Translations under genes and position numbers: made by a program | Notes under the pieces: model-generated | What the model was told of the DNA's origin: nothing | The model's input: the letters and a program-made list of their open reading frames with translations, nothing else | The model's database searches: none | NCBI RefSeq assembly: GCF_012932365.1 | Contig: NZ_JAAIIH010000004.1 | Coordinates: 1 to 64,000, forward strand | DNA: 64,000 bases | Direction of reading: 5' to 3' | Source: Bifidobacterium moraviense | GTDB taxonomy: Bacteria; Actinomycetota; Actinomycetes; Actinomycetales; Bifidobacteriaceae | In this document: positions 25,459 to 33,627 of the stretch, one piece after another | Position numbering within the stretch: position 1 is the first letter of the stretch | Layout: the number at the start of each line of letters is the position of its first letter

Positions 25459-26745
25459 TCAGGCCTCCCACTTGGTGGGCTCGATCACCTCGCGGCCGCC
25501 CATGTACGGACGCATGGCCTGCGGGATCTCGATGGAGCCGTCCTTCTGCTGGTGGTTCTCCAGAATGGCCACGAGCCAGCGGGTGGTGGCCAGCGTGCCG
25601 TTGAGCGTGGAGACGGCGCGGGTGGAGCCGTCCTCGGTGCGCTCGCGAATGTTGAGGCGACGGGCCTGGTACTCGGTGCAGTTGGAGGTGGAGGTGAGCT
25701 CGCGGTAGCGGCCCTGCGTCGGCACCCAGGCCTCGCAGTCAAACTTGCGGGCGGCGGAGGAGCCGAGGTCGCCGGCTGCGGTGTCGATGATGCGGTACGG
25801 CACCTCGACCTTGGCGAGCATCTCCTGCTCCATGCCGAGCAGCGCCTGGTGCTGCGCGCGGGATTCCTCCTGCTTGCAGTAGACGAACATCTCCACCTTG
25901 TCGAACTGGTGGACGCGGATGATGCCGGAGGTATCCTTGCCGGCGGCGCCCGCCTCGCGGCGGTAGCAGGAGCTCCAGCCGCAGTAGCGCAGCGGGCCGT
26001 TGGACAGGTCGAGGATCTCGTTCTCGTGCATGCCGGCGAGCGCCACTTCGGAGGTGCCCACGAGGTACTGGTCGTCGGGCTCGCGCAGACGGTAGATCTC
26101 GTCCGCGTGGGAGTTGAGGAAGCCGGTGCCGGCCATGACCTCGGGGCGCACGAGCGTGGGGGTGATGGCGAGGATGAAGCCGTGCTTCTCGGCCTGGTCC
26201 ACGGCCATGGTGAGCATGGCGATCTGCATGCGGGCCACGGCGCCGCGCAGGAAGTAGAAGCGGGAGCCGCCCACCTTGACGCCGCGGCGCATGTCGATGC
26301 CGGCCACGCCGGTGCCGAGGGTCAGGTGGTCCTTGGGCTCGAAGCCTTCGGCCGCGAAGTCGCGGATCTGGCCGACCTTCTTGACGACGACGTAGTCGTC
26401 CTCGCCGCCTTCGGGCGCCTCGGGCTCGACGATGTTGGACAGCTTCCACATGGCCGTGGTGTATTCGGCGGATGCGGCATCGGCGGTGGCCTTGTACTCG
26501 TTGACCTTGTTGGCCAGCTCCTTGGTCTGCGCGATGAGCGCGGCCTTCTCCTCGGCGGGGGCGGCGGCGACCTTCTTGCCGATCTCCTTCTGCTGGGCGC
26601 GGGCGGCCTCATAGGCCTTGAGGGACTCGCGACGGGTCTCGTCGGACCTGAGCACCTCGTCCACCAGTTCCACGGATTCGCCGCGCTTGCGCTGCGATTC
26701 CTTCACGACATCGGCGTGTTCACGAATGAATTGAATATCAAGCAT
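25459..26745 (-). CDS. serS: Seryl-tRNA synthetase
   Basis: Charges tRNA-Ser (and tRNA-Sec where present). The 428-aa protein has the N-terminal helical arm (about residues 25-105, rich in Glu, Lys, Gln and Ala, a coiled coil that grips the tRNA) and the class II core. Motif 2 is seen in RYCGWSSCYRREAGAAGKDT and motif 3 near the end in STLNGTLATTRWLVAILENHQ. The start MLDIQFIREHADVVK is the conserved family start. TAGGCT lies 7 nt upstream and suggests a leaderless message. Monocistronic. Confidence 0.97.
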   Translation of the reverse strand: MLDIQFIREHADVVKESQRKRGESVELVDEVLRSDETRRESLKAYEAARAQQKEIGKKVAAAPAEEKAALIAQTKELANKVNEYKATADAASAEYTTAMWKLSNIVEPEAPEGGEDDYVVVKKVGQIRDFAAEGFEPKDHLTLGTGVAGIDMRRGVKVGGSRFYFLRGAVARMQIAMLTMAVDQAEKHGFILAITPTLVRPEVMAGTGFLNSHADEIYRLREPDDQYLVGTSEVALAGMHENEILDLSNGPLRYCGWSSCYRREAGAAGKDTSGIIRVHQFDKVEMFVYCKQEESRAQHQALLGMEQEMLAKVEVPYRIIDTAAGDLGSSAARKFDCEAWVPTQGRYRELTSTSNCTEYQARRLNIRERTEDGSTRAVSTLNGTLATTRWLVAILENHQQKDGSIEIPQAMRPYMGGREVIEPTKWEA

Positions 26746-26752
26746 GACCCTT

Positions 26753-26758
26753 AGCCTA
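26753..26758 (-). promoter_or_regulatory. -10 of a probable leaderless serS promoter
   Basis: TAGGCT on the minus strand ends 7 nt before the serS ATG. Confidence 0.5.
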
Positions 26759-26872
26759 GTGCCGCGAGCCGACACCGCCGCCCGTCATTCCACGCGCGTC
26801 CCAAGTGCAGGAATCGTTCACAATCGCCCGCGCGCCGCCGGACCGGGACGCTTCGGCCGCACAATGGGAGGC

Positions 26873-27994
26873 ATGCCCCAACCGCTGATCCTCGCGCTGT
26901 GCGTCATCGCCCTCGTCCTCTGCCTCGCGGCGGCCGTCCTCCTGTTCTGGCGGGTGCGCAGGCGGCAGCGGCTCAACGCGGTGGTGGAGAGCCGCGACGA
27001 CGACGCGGAGAAGGTGGACTACGCCTTCATCATCAACCCGTCCAAGCCGCACGCGGAGGAGCTGCGCGCCAGGATCGACGCGTTCTGCGAGGCGAAGGGC
27101 ATCTCGCACTTCTTCATCGACACGCAGCTCGACAAGGACGGCAACGCGTGCGCGCGCGAGGCGGTGGCGCGCGGCGCGACGGGCGTGGTGGCGGTGGGCG
27201 GCGACGGCACGGTGCGCACCGTGGCCTCCGCGATGGCGAAGTTCGACGGCATCCCGATGGGCATCGTGCCGATCGGCACCGCGAACCTGTTCGCCCGCAA
27301 CATGGGCATCCCGCTCGACGACGTGGACGCGGCGCTCACGGTGGCCACGTCGCACGGCAGCCGTCACATCGACATGGGCCGCCTGTGCGTGCTCGACTCC
27401 GACGATCCGGACCACGACCACGGCTTCCTCATCGTGGCGGGCGTGGGCTTCGACGCGCTGATGATCGACGACACGAACCCCACGCTGAAGAAGAACATCA
27501 GCTGGCTCGCCTACTTCGCCTCCGCCACCAAGCACCTCTTCTCCCCCAAGAACCACGGCGACCTGACGATCACCGACCCGCAGGGCAACGCGCACGTGCG
27601 CACCGGCGTGGCGTTCCGCACGTTCATGGCGGGCAACTGCGGACAGATCCCGGCGCTGAGCCTCATGCCGGAGGCGGTGAGCGACGACGGCTACCTCGAC
27701 TTCGAGCTCATCGACACCACGGGCGGGCTGATCGGCTGGGCGAACCTGTTCGGCGACGTGGTGCACCAGACCATCACCGGACGCGCCAAGCAGAGCCCGC
27801 TGTCCACGAACTCCACGATCGACCAGTTCCAGGGCGTGCGCGCGGAGATCCGTCTGGAGCGCCCGGCGCTGGCGCAGGTGGACGGCGACGTGCTGGGCGA
27901 GACGCGGCACATCGCGTTCTCGATCCAGAAGCGGGCGCTGTGCGTGCGCGTCCCGGAGGTGCCCGCCGAGCCGACCGGCCTCATGGCGCTGTAG
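26873..27994 (+). CDS. Diacylglycerol kinase-family lipid kinase
   Basis: A 373-aa protein with an N-terminal transmembrane helix (ILALCVIALVLCLAAAVLLF) and a cytosolic catalytic domain of the DAGK/YegS/sphingosine kinase fold. The nucleotide loop VAVGGDGTVRTVASA and the following IPIGTANLFARNMGIPL are diagnostic. The family phosphorylates diacylglycerol or related lipids with ATP; in gram-positives DgkB recycles diacylglycerol from lipoteichoic acid synthesis. The exact start is uncertain: ATG at 26873 is used (CACAAT 7 nt upstream could be a leaderless -10), with ATG 26864 as an alternative. It converges on ptsI across a hairpin. Confidence 0.88.
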   Translation: MPQPLILALCVIALVLCLAAAVLLFWRVRRRQRLNAVVESRDDDAEKVDYAFIINPSKPHAEELRARIDAFCEAKGISHFFIDTQLDKDGNACAREAVARGATGVVAVGGDGTVRTVASAMAKFDGIPMGIVPIGTANLFARNMGIPLDDVDAALTVATSHGSRHIDMGRLCVLDSDDPDHDHGFLIVAGVGFDALMIDDTNPTLKKNISWLAYFASATKHLFSPKNHGDLTITDPQGNAHVRTGVAFRTFMAGNCGQIPALSLMPEAVSDDGYLDFELIDTTGGLIGWANLFGDVVHQTITGRAKQSPLSTNSTIDQFQGVRAEIRLERPALAQVDGDVLGETRHIAFSIQKRALCVRVPEVPAEPTGLMAL

Positions 27995-28036
27995 CCGCGG
28001 CGCGCATACGCACACGGCAGACGCGGCGCACATAGC

Positions 28037-28073
28037 GGAACGCCCCGCCGGCAGGCAGTCGGCGGGGCGTTCC
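28037..28073. terminator. Bidirectional hairpin between convergent genes
   Basis: Perfect 13-bp arms GGAACGCCCCGCC and GGCGGGGCGTTCC enclose an 11-nt loop in the 125-bp space between the lipid kinase gene and ptsI. There is no T-run on either side. Confidence 0.6.
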
Positions 28074-28119
28074 ATTGGCAATTGAGCGTCGATCGGGCAG
28101 ACCGATCAGACAGGGCCGA

Positions 28120-29811
28120 TCAGAGCAGGTCGAGCAGCATCGGATCGGCGAGCGCGATGACCGCGGCGCGGGCGTCGGCGGCGGTGCGCGCGTCGACGGC
28201 GTAGGCGGCCATCTGCTGGCAGGTGGACATGTCGTGCATGCGCAGGGCCGCGCGCACGGCGTTGACCTTCTTAGGTGCCATGGACAGCGAGCCCACGCCG
28301 AGGCCGGTGAGCACGAGCGCGAGCAGCGGATCGCCGCCGGCCTCGCCGCACACGCCCACGTACTTGCCGGTGGCACGGCCGCCGTCGCAGGCCATCTTGA
28401 TCATGTTGAGCACGGCCGGCTGCCACGGGGTGAGCAGGTTGGCCAGATCGCCCTTGAGACGGTCGGCGGCCATGGTGTACTGCGCCAGGTCGTTGGTGCC
28501 GAGCGAGGCGAAGTCCACGACGGACAGCACCTGCGCGGAGCGGATGGCCGCGGCGGGCACCTCGATCATGATGCCCACCTTGGGCAGGCCGAGCGCGCGC
28601 ACCTTGTTGGCGAACCATTCGGCCTCGTCCACGGTGGCGACCATCGGAGCCATGACCCACAGGTCGCCGTGCGTGGCCTCGTACGCGTTGGCGAGCGCCT
28701 GGAGCTGCGTGTCGAGCAGATCCTCGCGGCGCTGGCTCAGGCGCAGGCCTCGCACGCCGAGGGCCGGGTTCTCCTCTTCGCCGAGGTCGGCGAAGGCGAG
28801 CGGCTTGTCGGCGCCGGCGTCGAGCGTGCGCACCACGACGCGGCGGTCGCCGAACGCCTGGAGCACCTTGGTGTACGTCTCGGTCTGCTCTTCGAGCGTG
28901 GGGGCGGATTCGCGGCCGAGGAACAGGAACTCGGTGCGGAACAGGCCGGAGCCCTCGAGGTCGAACTTGGCGGCCTTCTCGGCGTCCGCGATGGTGCCGA
29001 TGTTGGCGAGCAGCTTGACCTTGTGGCCGTCGCGCGTGCTGCCTTCGCCGCTGGAGCCGGCGAGCGCGGCGGCGCGGCGGCGGGAACGCTCGGCCAGCTG
29101 GGCGGCCTCCTCGTCGGTGGGAGAGACGATGATCTCGCCCACGCCGCCGTCGAGCGCGATGACGTCGCCTTCGGCCACGGCCGCGAGCACGCCGTCGGCA
29201 CGCACGACCGCCGGGATGCCGAGCTGGGCGGCAAGGATGGCCGTGTGGCTGGTGGGACCGCCTTCCTCAGTGATCACGCCGAGCACGGTCTCGGGGCTCA
29301 GGGTGGCGGTCTCCGCGGGCGCGAGGTCGCGGGCCACGAGCACCACGGGCTCGCCGAGGTCCGGCACGCCGGGGGCGGGCAGACCGCGCAGCTGGCAGAT
29401 CGTGCGGTCGCGCACGTCGTTGAGGTCGGTGACGCGCTCGGCCATGTAGCCGCCGAGCTTCTTGAGCAGCTCGGCGTAGCCCTCCACGGCGTTGGCCACG
29501 GCGTGGGTGATGCCGTCGCCGGCCTTGAGGCGCTTGGTGATCGCCTTGACGAGGCCGCGGTCGCCGGCAAGCTGGGCCGTGGCGTCGAGCACGGCGCGGG
29601 ACTTGTCGGAGGTGGCCTTCTCGGCGCGCGCCTTGAGGGAGGCGACGACGGCGGCCATGGCCTCCTTGACGCGTTCGGCGTCGGCGGCGGGGTCGGTGCA
29701 GGCGGGCTCGTGCTCGTCCACGCCGGGGGCCTCGCGCACCAGGGCGAGCGGGCCGCTGGCGGTGCCGGCGCACACGCCGATGCCGTGAAGGATCTGGTGT
29801 TCGCTCGTCAT
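28120..29811 (-). CDS. ptsI: PTS enzyme I (phosphoenolpyruvate-protein phosphotransferase)
   Basis: The general PTS enzyme that takes phosphate from phosphoenolpyruvate and passes it to HPr. The 563-aa protein shows the HPr-binding helical domain at the N terminus, the phosphohistidine site in GGPTSHTAILAAQLGIP, and the C-terminal PEP-binding barrel with GLFRTEFLF, MIEVPAA and GVCGEAGGDP. The ATG lies 5 bp after the ptsH stop, so ptsH and ptsI are one transcript. Bifidobacteria have few PTS permeases; the one here is encoded a little upstream. Confidence 0.97.
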   Translation of the reverse strand: MTSEHQILHGIGVCAGTASGPLALVREAPGVDEHEPACTDPAADAERVKEAMAAVVASLKARAEKATSDKSRAVLDATAQLAGDRGLVKAITKRLKAGDGITHAVANAVEGYAELLKKLGGYMAERVTDLNDVRDRTICQLRGLPAPGVPDLGEPVVLVARDLAPAETATLSPETVLGVITEEGGPTSHTAILAAQLGIPAVVRADGVLAAVAEGDVIALDGGVGEIIVSPTDEEAAQLAERSRRRAAALAGSSGEGSTRDGHKVKLLANIGTIADAEKAAKFDLEGSGLFRTEFLFLGRESAPTLEEQTETYTKVLQAFGDRRVVVRTLDAGADKPLAFADLGEEENPALGVRGLRLSQRREDLLDTQLQALANAYEATHGDLWVMAPMVATVDEAEWFANKVRALGLPKVGIMIEVPAAAIRSAQVLSVVDFASLGTNDLAQYTMAADRLKGDLANLLTPWQPAVLNMIKMACDGGRATGKYVGVCGEAGGDPLLALVLTGLGVGSLSMAPKKVNAVRAALRMHDMSTCQQMAAYAVDARTAADARAAVIALADPMLLDLL

Positions 29812-29816
29812 GCCGC

Positions 29817-30083
29817 TCACTCCGCGTCCAGGTCGCGGGTCAGCATGGCCGCGAGCTCGTCCATGGCGGCCTCGGCGGAGTCGTCGTCGCAGGAGATGGT
29901 GACGGTGTCGCCGCCCTTGACGCCGAGGGTCATGATCTCGAGGGCGCTGGCGGCATCCGCCTCCTCGCCGTTGAAGGTCATGGTGACGTCGAGGTCCTTG
30001 TCGTCCACGGCCTGCGCGAACAGGGCGGCGGGGCGGGCGTGAAGACCGACGGAGGCTCCGATGACTGCGGTACGGGTGATCAT
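29817..30083 (-). CDS. ptsH: PTS phosphocarrier protein HPr
   Basis: An 88-aa phosphocarrier between enzyme I and the permease. The active histidine is H15 in GLHARPAA and the regulatory position is S46 in AASALEIM, so control by HPr kinase/phosphorylase is structurally possible although no hprK is in this window. The ATG has AGAAAGGAACC upstream. It is followed immediately by ptsI and preceded by the antiterminator gene. Confidence 0.97.
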   Translation of the reverse strand: MITRTAVIGASVGLHARPAALFAQAVDDKDLDVTMTFNGEEADAASALEIMTLGVKGGDTVTISCDDDSAEAAMDELAAMLTRDLDAE

Positions 30084-30161
30084 GATGGTTCCTTTCTGAT
30101 GGATGGATGTTGGATGTGTGGACATGCGGACCGTCCCGGTCCGCAAAACTTGTTCCGCGGC

Positions 30162-31010
30162 TCAGCGGCGTGCGACTCCCTTGGTGACGCGGGCCACGTG
30201 GAGCGCCAGATAGGCGATCTCGTCGTCGGTCACGTCGCTGCTCAGACGCAGCTCCAGCACGGCGGCGATGGTCCGCGCGCATTTGAGCGCGTCCGGATAC
30301 GCCTCGCAGATCGCGGCGACGACGGGCTCGGGCTCGTCGTCGAGCTGACGGCGCTGGTGGATGCGGACGAACAGGTAGCGCAGGTGGGTGATGAATCGCC
30401 CCACGTTCACCGATTCCTGGTCGAGCGTGATCCCGTAGCTGCTCTCGATGATGTCGAGCATCTGCTGGATGACGCCGGTCATGGTGTACGTGTAGCTGAG
30501 GTCGCCGGTGGAGAACCCCGCGTTGACGAGGTGCATCGCGAGCGCGGTCTCCTCGCCCTGCGGCAGCCGCATGCCGCCGAGCCGCTTGTTGATCGCGGCG
30601 AGCAGCGCCTGTCCGCGCGCATATTCCTGCGGGTAGAGGTTGCGCACCTCGCCCACGAGCGGATACGTGACCTCGATGCCCTTGGCGAGCCGCTGGATCG
30701 CGCCGTTGACGTGGTCGGCGAGGGCGAGCACGAGCGTGGTGCTCGCCAGCTCCCGCTCCCCCAGTCCGGCCTCCTTCATGGCATCGACGACCGAGCGGAT
30801 CATCTCGGGCGGCACGTCGGCGATCATCTGCGCCAGGTGGTCCGGGTCGCGCCCGTCGGAGGGCACGAACTTGCGCACCACCTTGCCGGGGTCCACGGGA
30901 CGCCCCGGCCGGGTCTGGAATCCCAGACCCCTGCCGGTGAGGATCACCTGCCCGCCATCGTCGTCCTTGGCCAGCACGACGTTGTTGTTGAATACGCGCA
31001 GTATCTCCAT
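30162..31010 (-). CDS. BglG/LicT-family transcriptional antiterminator
   Basis: A 282-aa RNA-binding regulator. Residues 1-58 are the CAT domain (MEILRVFNNNVVLAKDDDG, LTGRGLGFQTRPG), which binds a ribonucleic antiterminator hairpin and blocks an overlapping terminator. PRD1 (about 65-165) has regulatory histidines in ADHVNGAI and LAMHLVNA, and PRD2 (about 170-280) in FITHLRYL and LALHVARV, phosphorylated by the PTS permease and HPr. Targets are visible nearby: a strong candidate antiterminator site in the glcP leader and a weaker one before the permease gene. The order permease-antiterminator-ptsH-ptsI on one strand suggests a shared operon with a start 27 bp after the permease stop. Confidence 0.93.
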   Translation of the reverse strand: MEILRVFNNNVVLAKDDDGGQVILTGRGLGFQTRPGRPVDPGKVVRKFVPSDGRDPDHLAQMIADVPPEMIRSVVDAMKEAGLGERELASTTLVLALADHVNGAIQRLAKGIEVTYPLVGEVRNLYPQEYARGQALLAAINKRLGGMRLPQGEETALAMHLVNAGFSTGDLSYTYTMTGVIQQMLDIIESSYGITLDQESVNVGRFITHLRYLFVRIHQRRQLDDEPEPVVAAICEAYPDALKCARTIAAVLELRLSSDVTDDEIAYLALHVARVTKGVARR

Positions 31011-31036
31011 GGCATCCCGCTTCCCTCTGGGTCAGG

Positions 31037-33145
31037 TCAGCGCTCGACCTCGATGATCGCGTCGCCGGTCGCGACGTCCTTGCCCGTCAGCGGCGTCACC
31101 TTGGTGAGCTTCTTGGTGTTGGTCACGGCGATGATGGTGGCGGTGCTGTAGCCGGCGGAGGTGACCTTGTCGAAGTCGACGGTGGCGAGCGGATCGCCCG
31201 CGGTCACGCGCTGTCCCTTGGCCACGGCCACGGTGAAGCCGTCGCCGCCCATCTTCACGGTATCGATGCCAATGTGGATCAGGACCTCGACGCCGTCGTC
31301 GGTCTTGATGCCGAAGGCGTGACCCGTCTTGGCGACCGTCTTCAGTGTACCGGAGACGGGGGCCCTGACGACGGATTCGGTCGGGACGACCGCCACGCCC
31401 TCGCCGAGCGCGCGGGAGGCGAACACGGCGTCGCCGGTCTCGTCGAGGCTGATCACGTGGCCGGCCACCGGGGCGACGATCTCGCGGGTCGGCGCGGCGG
31501 GCGCGGCGGGCTCAGCCGGAGCGGCCGGAGCGGCAGCCGGAGCAGCGGCGGGCGCGGCGGCGGCCGGAGCCGGGGCGGCGACGGTGACCGTGGCGCCGGT
31601 TCTGGACTCCTGCTCGAGGCGCAGATCGGCCTCGGCCTGCGCGGCGCGCTCGAGGACCTCGGCCTTCTGCTCCGGGGTGCGGTAGTCGAACGTGATGATG
31701 AGCATCATCGAGACGATGAACGCCACGGCGACGGACACGCCGTACACCCACATCTGGTTGAACACCGGGATGGTGAGCAGCGAGGTGAACGCGAACGCGG
31801 TGGTGGTGACGCCGTGCACGCCCACGGAGGACGGGAACAGCCAGCCGAGCACGGCGATCACGACGCCGCCGGTGCCGCAGCCGATGAGCATGCGCTTGTA
31901 GACGAGCTTGTAGCGCAGGTGGATGCCGTAGAGGCTCGGCTCGGACACGCCGCCGAGCAGGCCGGCCGCGAGCGCGCCGATGGAGGTCTGGCGCATCTCC
32001 TTGTCCTTGTCGCGGATGGAGAGGAACAGCACGCCGGCGGTGGCGCCGAAGCAGGCGAAGTTCCACACGCCCATCGGGCCCTGGATGAAGTCGTAGCCCA
32101 TCGACTGGATGTTCATGAGCATGAGGGCGTTCAGCGGCCAGTGCAGGCCCAGCGGCACGAGGAACGGGTAGAGCAGCGGGATCGCGATGGCGAAGACGAA
32201 CGGCGCGTACGAGTTCATCCACGCGAGCACCACGCCCAGGCCGTTGCCGACCCACACGCCCAGCGGGCCGATGACGAACGCGGTGAGCGCGCCCACGATG
32301 ATCATCGAGAAGAACGGCACGAACACCAGCTGCACGCTGTCGGGGATGATCTTCTTCAGACCGTGGTAGACGAGCGCCAGCACGGCGGCCATCATGAGCG
32401 GCACGAACACGTTGCCGGAGTAGTCGGCGAGCTGCATCGGCAGGCCGAACACGGTGGCGGTGCAGTCGGTGGTGCCCAGCGTGGCGTTCTCCACGCACTG
32501 CACCGCGTCGCCCCACTTGGAGGCCTCGGAGAGGGCCGTGAACTGCGGGGTCATGAGCATGGCCATGATCGAGCCGCCCAGCCACGGATCCACCTTGAGC
32601 TTCTTTGCGGCGTTGTAGGCCACCATGATGGGCAGGAAGTAGAACACGCCCTTCCAGATGGCCTTGATGAACATGAGCGAGGGGGTGCCCTCGTCGCCGT
32701 CGATCACGCCGAGCGAGATGAACAGGTTGACGAGCGCGATGATGATGGACGCGCCGAGCAGCACGCCCAGGATCGGACGGAACGAATCGGCCAGGTACTC
32801 GAAGAACGAGTCGAGCCAGGCGACCTTGCCGCGCGCCTTGGAGCGGGCGGCGGCCTTGACGTCCGCGTTGGACATCTGCTTGGCGGTGCCAACGTTTGCC
32901 ATCTCGGGCAGATGCATGATCTGCGTGTACACGGTCTCGACGCCGCCGCCGATGACGACCTGATAGCGGTTGCCTGCCTGCGGGACCGCGCCGAGCACGC
33001 CGTCCATGCCGTCGAGGGCGTTCTGGTCGACCTTGCCCGCGTCCACGAGCTCGAAGCGCAGTCGCGTGGCGCAGTGGGTCAGGCTGGTGACGTTGCCGGC
33101 GCCGCCCACCGCGGCAATGATCTGCGATGCCGTTGAATCTGCCAT
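31037..33145 (-). CDS. PTS glucose/beta-glucoside-type permease EIIBCA
   Basis: A 702-aa membrane permease that imports and phosphorylates a sugar. The EIIB domain comes first, with phosphocysteine C25 in LTHCATRLRF. The EIIC domain follows, about ten hydrophobic segments between residues 115 and 470. After a Pro/Ala-rich linker (about 500-560) the EIIA domain has the active histidine in VEVLIHIGIDTVKMGG. The B-C-A order is that of the beta-glucoside/sucrose-type group, but glucose as substrate is likely from the context next to a glucose symporter. Transcription crosses a leader of about 185 nt with a strong terminator, placing it under antiterminator control. Confidence 0.93.
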   Translation of the reverse strand: MADSTASQIIAAVGGAGNVTSLTHCATRLRFELVDAGKVDQNALDGMDGVLGAVPQAGNRYQVVIGGGVETVYTQIMHLPEMANVGTAKQMSNADVKAAARSKARGKVAWLDSFFEYLADSFRPILGVLLGASIIIALVNLFISLGVIDGDEGTPSLMFIKAIWKGVFYFLPIMVAYNAAKKLKVDPWLGGSIMAMLMTPQFTALSEASKWGDAVQCVENATLGTTDCTATVFGLPMQLADYSGNVFVPLMMAAVLALVYHGLKKIIPDSVQLVFVPFFSMIIVGALTAFVIGPLGVWVGNGLGVVLAWMNSYAPFVFAIAIPLLYPFLVPLGLHWPLNALMLMNIQSMGYDFIQGPMGVWNFACFGATAGVLFLSIRDKDKEMRQTSIGALAAGLLGGVSEPSLYGIHLRYKLVYKRMLIGCGTGGVVIAVLGWLFPSSVGVHGVTTTAFAFTSLLTIPVFNQMWVYGVSVAVAFIVSMMLIITFDYRTPEQKAEVLERAAQAEADLRLEQESRTGATVTVAAPAPAAAAPAAAPAAAPAAPAEPAAPAAPTREIVAPVAGHVISLDETGDAVFASRALGEGVAVVPTESVVRAPVSGTLKTVAKTGHAFGIKTDDGVEVLIHIGIDTVKMGGDGFTVAVAKGQRVTAGDPLATVDFDKVTSAGYSTATIIAVTNTKKLTKVTPLTGKDVATGDAIIEVER

Positions 33146-33221
33146 CGCTGCTTCCTTTCCTTACAGAATCCTTCGTCGAATTCCCTGTTCTCCCTCGCAC
33201 CGGACGCCCGCCGAACACAAC

Positions 33222-33256
33222 AAAAAAAGACCCGAGGCATGGCGATGCCTCAGGTC
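33222..33256 (-). terminator. Leader terminator of the PTS permease gene
   Basis: On the minus strand an 11-bp stem (GACCTGAGGCA/TGCCTCGGGTC) with a 6-nt loop is followed by seven T residues. It lies between the promoter and the permease ATG, so it should block transcription unless antitermination occurs. Confidence 0.88.
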
Positions 33257-33276
33257 TTGCGTCTGCTGTGTGGACC
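33253..33276 (-). promoter_or_regulatory. Weak antiterminator-site candidate in the PTS leader
   Basis: Minus-strand bases ending GCAAGACCTGAG overlap the 5' arm of the leader terminator and share this 12-mer with the glcP leader. The 5' half does not match the LicT/BglG consensus well and there is no clear upper stem. An alternative stem-rich region is at about 33296-33322. Confidence 0.4.
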
Positions 33277-33336
33277 GTACGCTTCCATGGGACGGCCCCT
33301 GCGACTTGCAACCCTGCAAAGGTGAAGTTGGCAGTC

Positions 33337-33363
33337 AGTGTATCACGGTGCAAACGGTTGCAA
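33337..33363 (-). promoter_or_regulatory. Promoter of the PTS permease gene
   Basis: Minus-strand TACACT (33337-33342) preceded by TGA forms an extended -10; TTGCAA (33358-33363) is a -35 candidate at 15-bp spacing. The predicted start gives a leader of about 185 nt. Confidence 0.5.
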
Positions 33364-33425
33364 CCATCGGCGTGTCCCCCGGGCCGCCGGACGACACGCC
33401 GCCCGCGCCCCGGTGCGGCGCCACC

Positions 33426-33431
33426 TATACT
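33426..33431 (+). promoter_or_regulatory. -10 of the glcP promoter
   Basis: TATACT lies 20 bp upstream of the antiterminator site. No good -35 is seen in the GC-rich DNA before it, which fits a promoter that needs help or tolerates a poor -35. Confidence 0.55.
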
Positions 33432-33450
33432 GAACGCAACACGAAGCACA

Positions 33451-33478
33451 GGATTGTGACTCGAGACGAGGCAAGACC
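33451..33478 (+). promoter_or_regulatory. Antiterminator RNA site (RAT) of the LicT/BglG type in the glcP leader
   Basis: The 28 nt begin GGATTGTGACT and end GAGGCAAGACC, close to the known BglG/LicT site pattern GGATTGTTACT...GCAGGCAAAACC. An upper stem CTCG-AGA-CGAG is formed inside. Its 3' end overlaps the first bases of the terminator stem at 33475, the arrangement that lets CAT-domain proteins choose between the two folds. A CAT-PRD protein is encoded 2.4 kb away. Confidence 0.7.
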
Positions 33479-33518
33479 TGAGACGGAGGCGCACCCCCTG
33501 TCTCGGGTCTTCGTCGTT
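33475..33518 (+). terminator. Leader terminator/attenuator of glcP
   Basis: A 10-bp stem GACCTGAGAC/GTCTCGGGTC (one G-U pair, 15-nt loop, 33475-33509) is followed by TTCGTCGTT. The trailing T-run is weak compared with the PTS leader terminator, but the stem sequence is related to it (GACCTGAG...C(T/G)CGGGTC). Confidence 0.6.
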
Positions 33519-33627
33519 CTCGGAGCGTTTCGCGCGGCACGGACGCCGCGCCGCATCCGCCCCGCCGCACTCCCGCCGCCTCCGCAACCGACCTCCGACC
33601 CGATCGACGACGATGAAAGGACGGACC

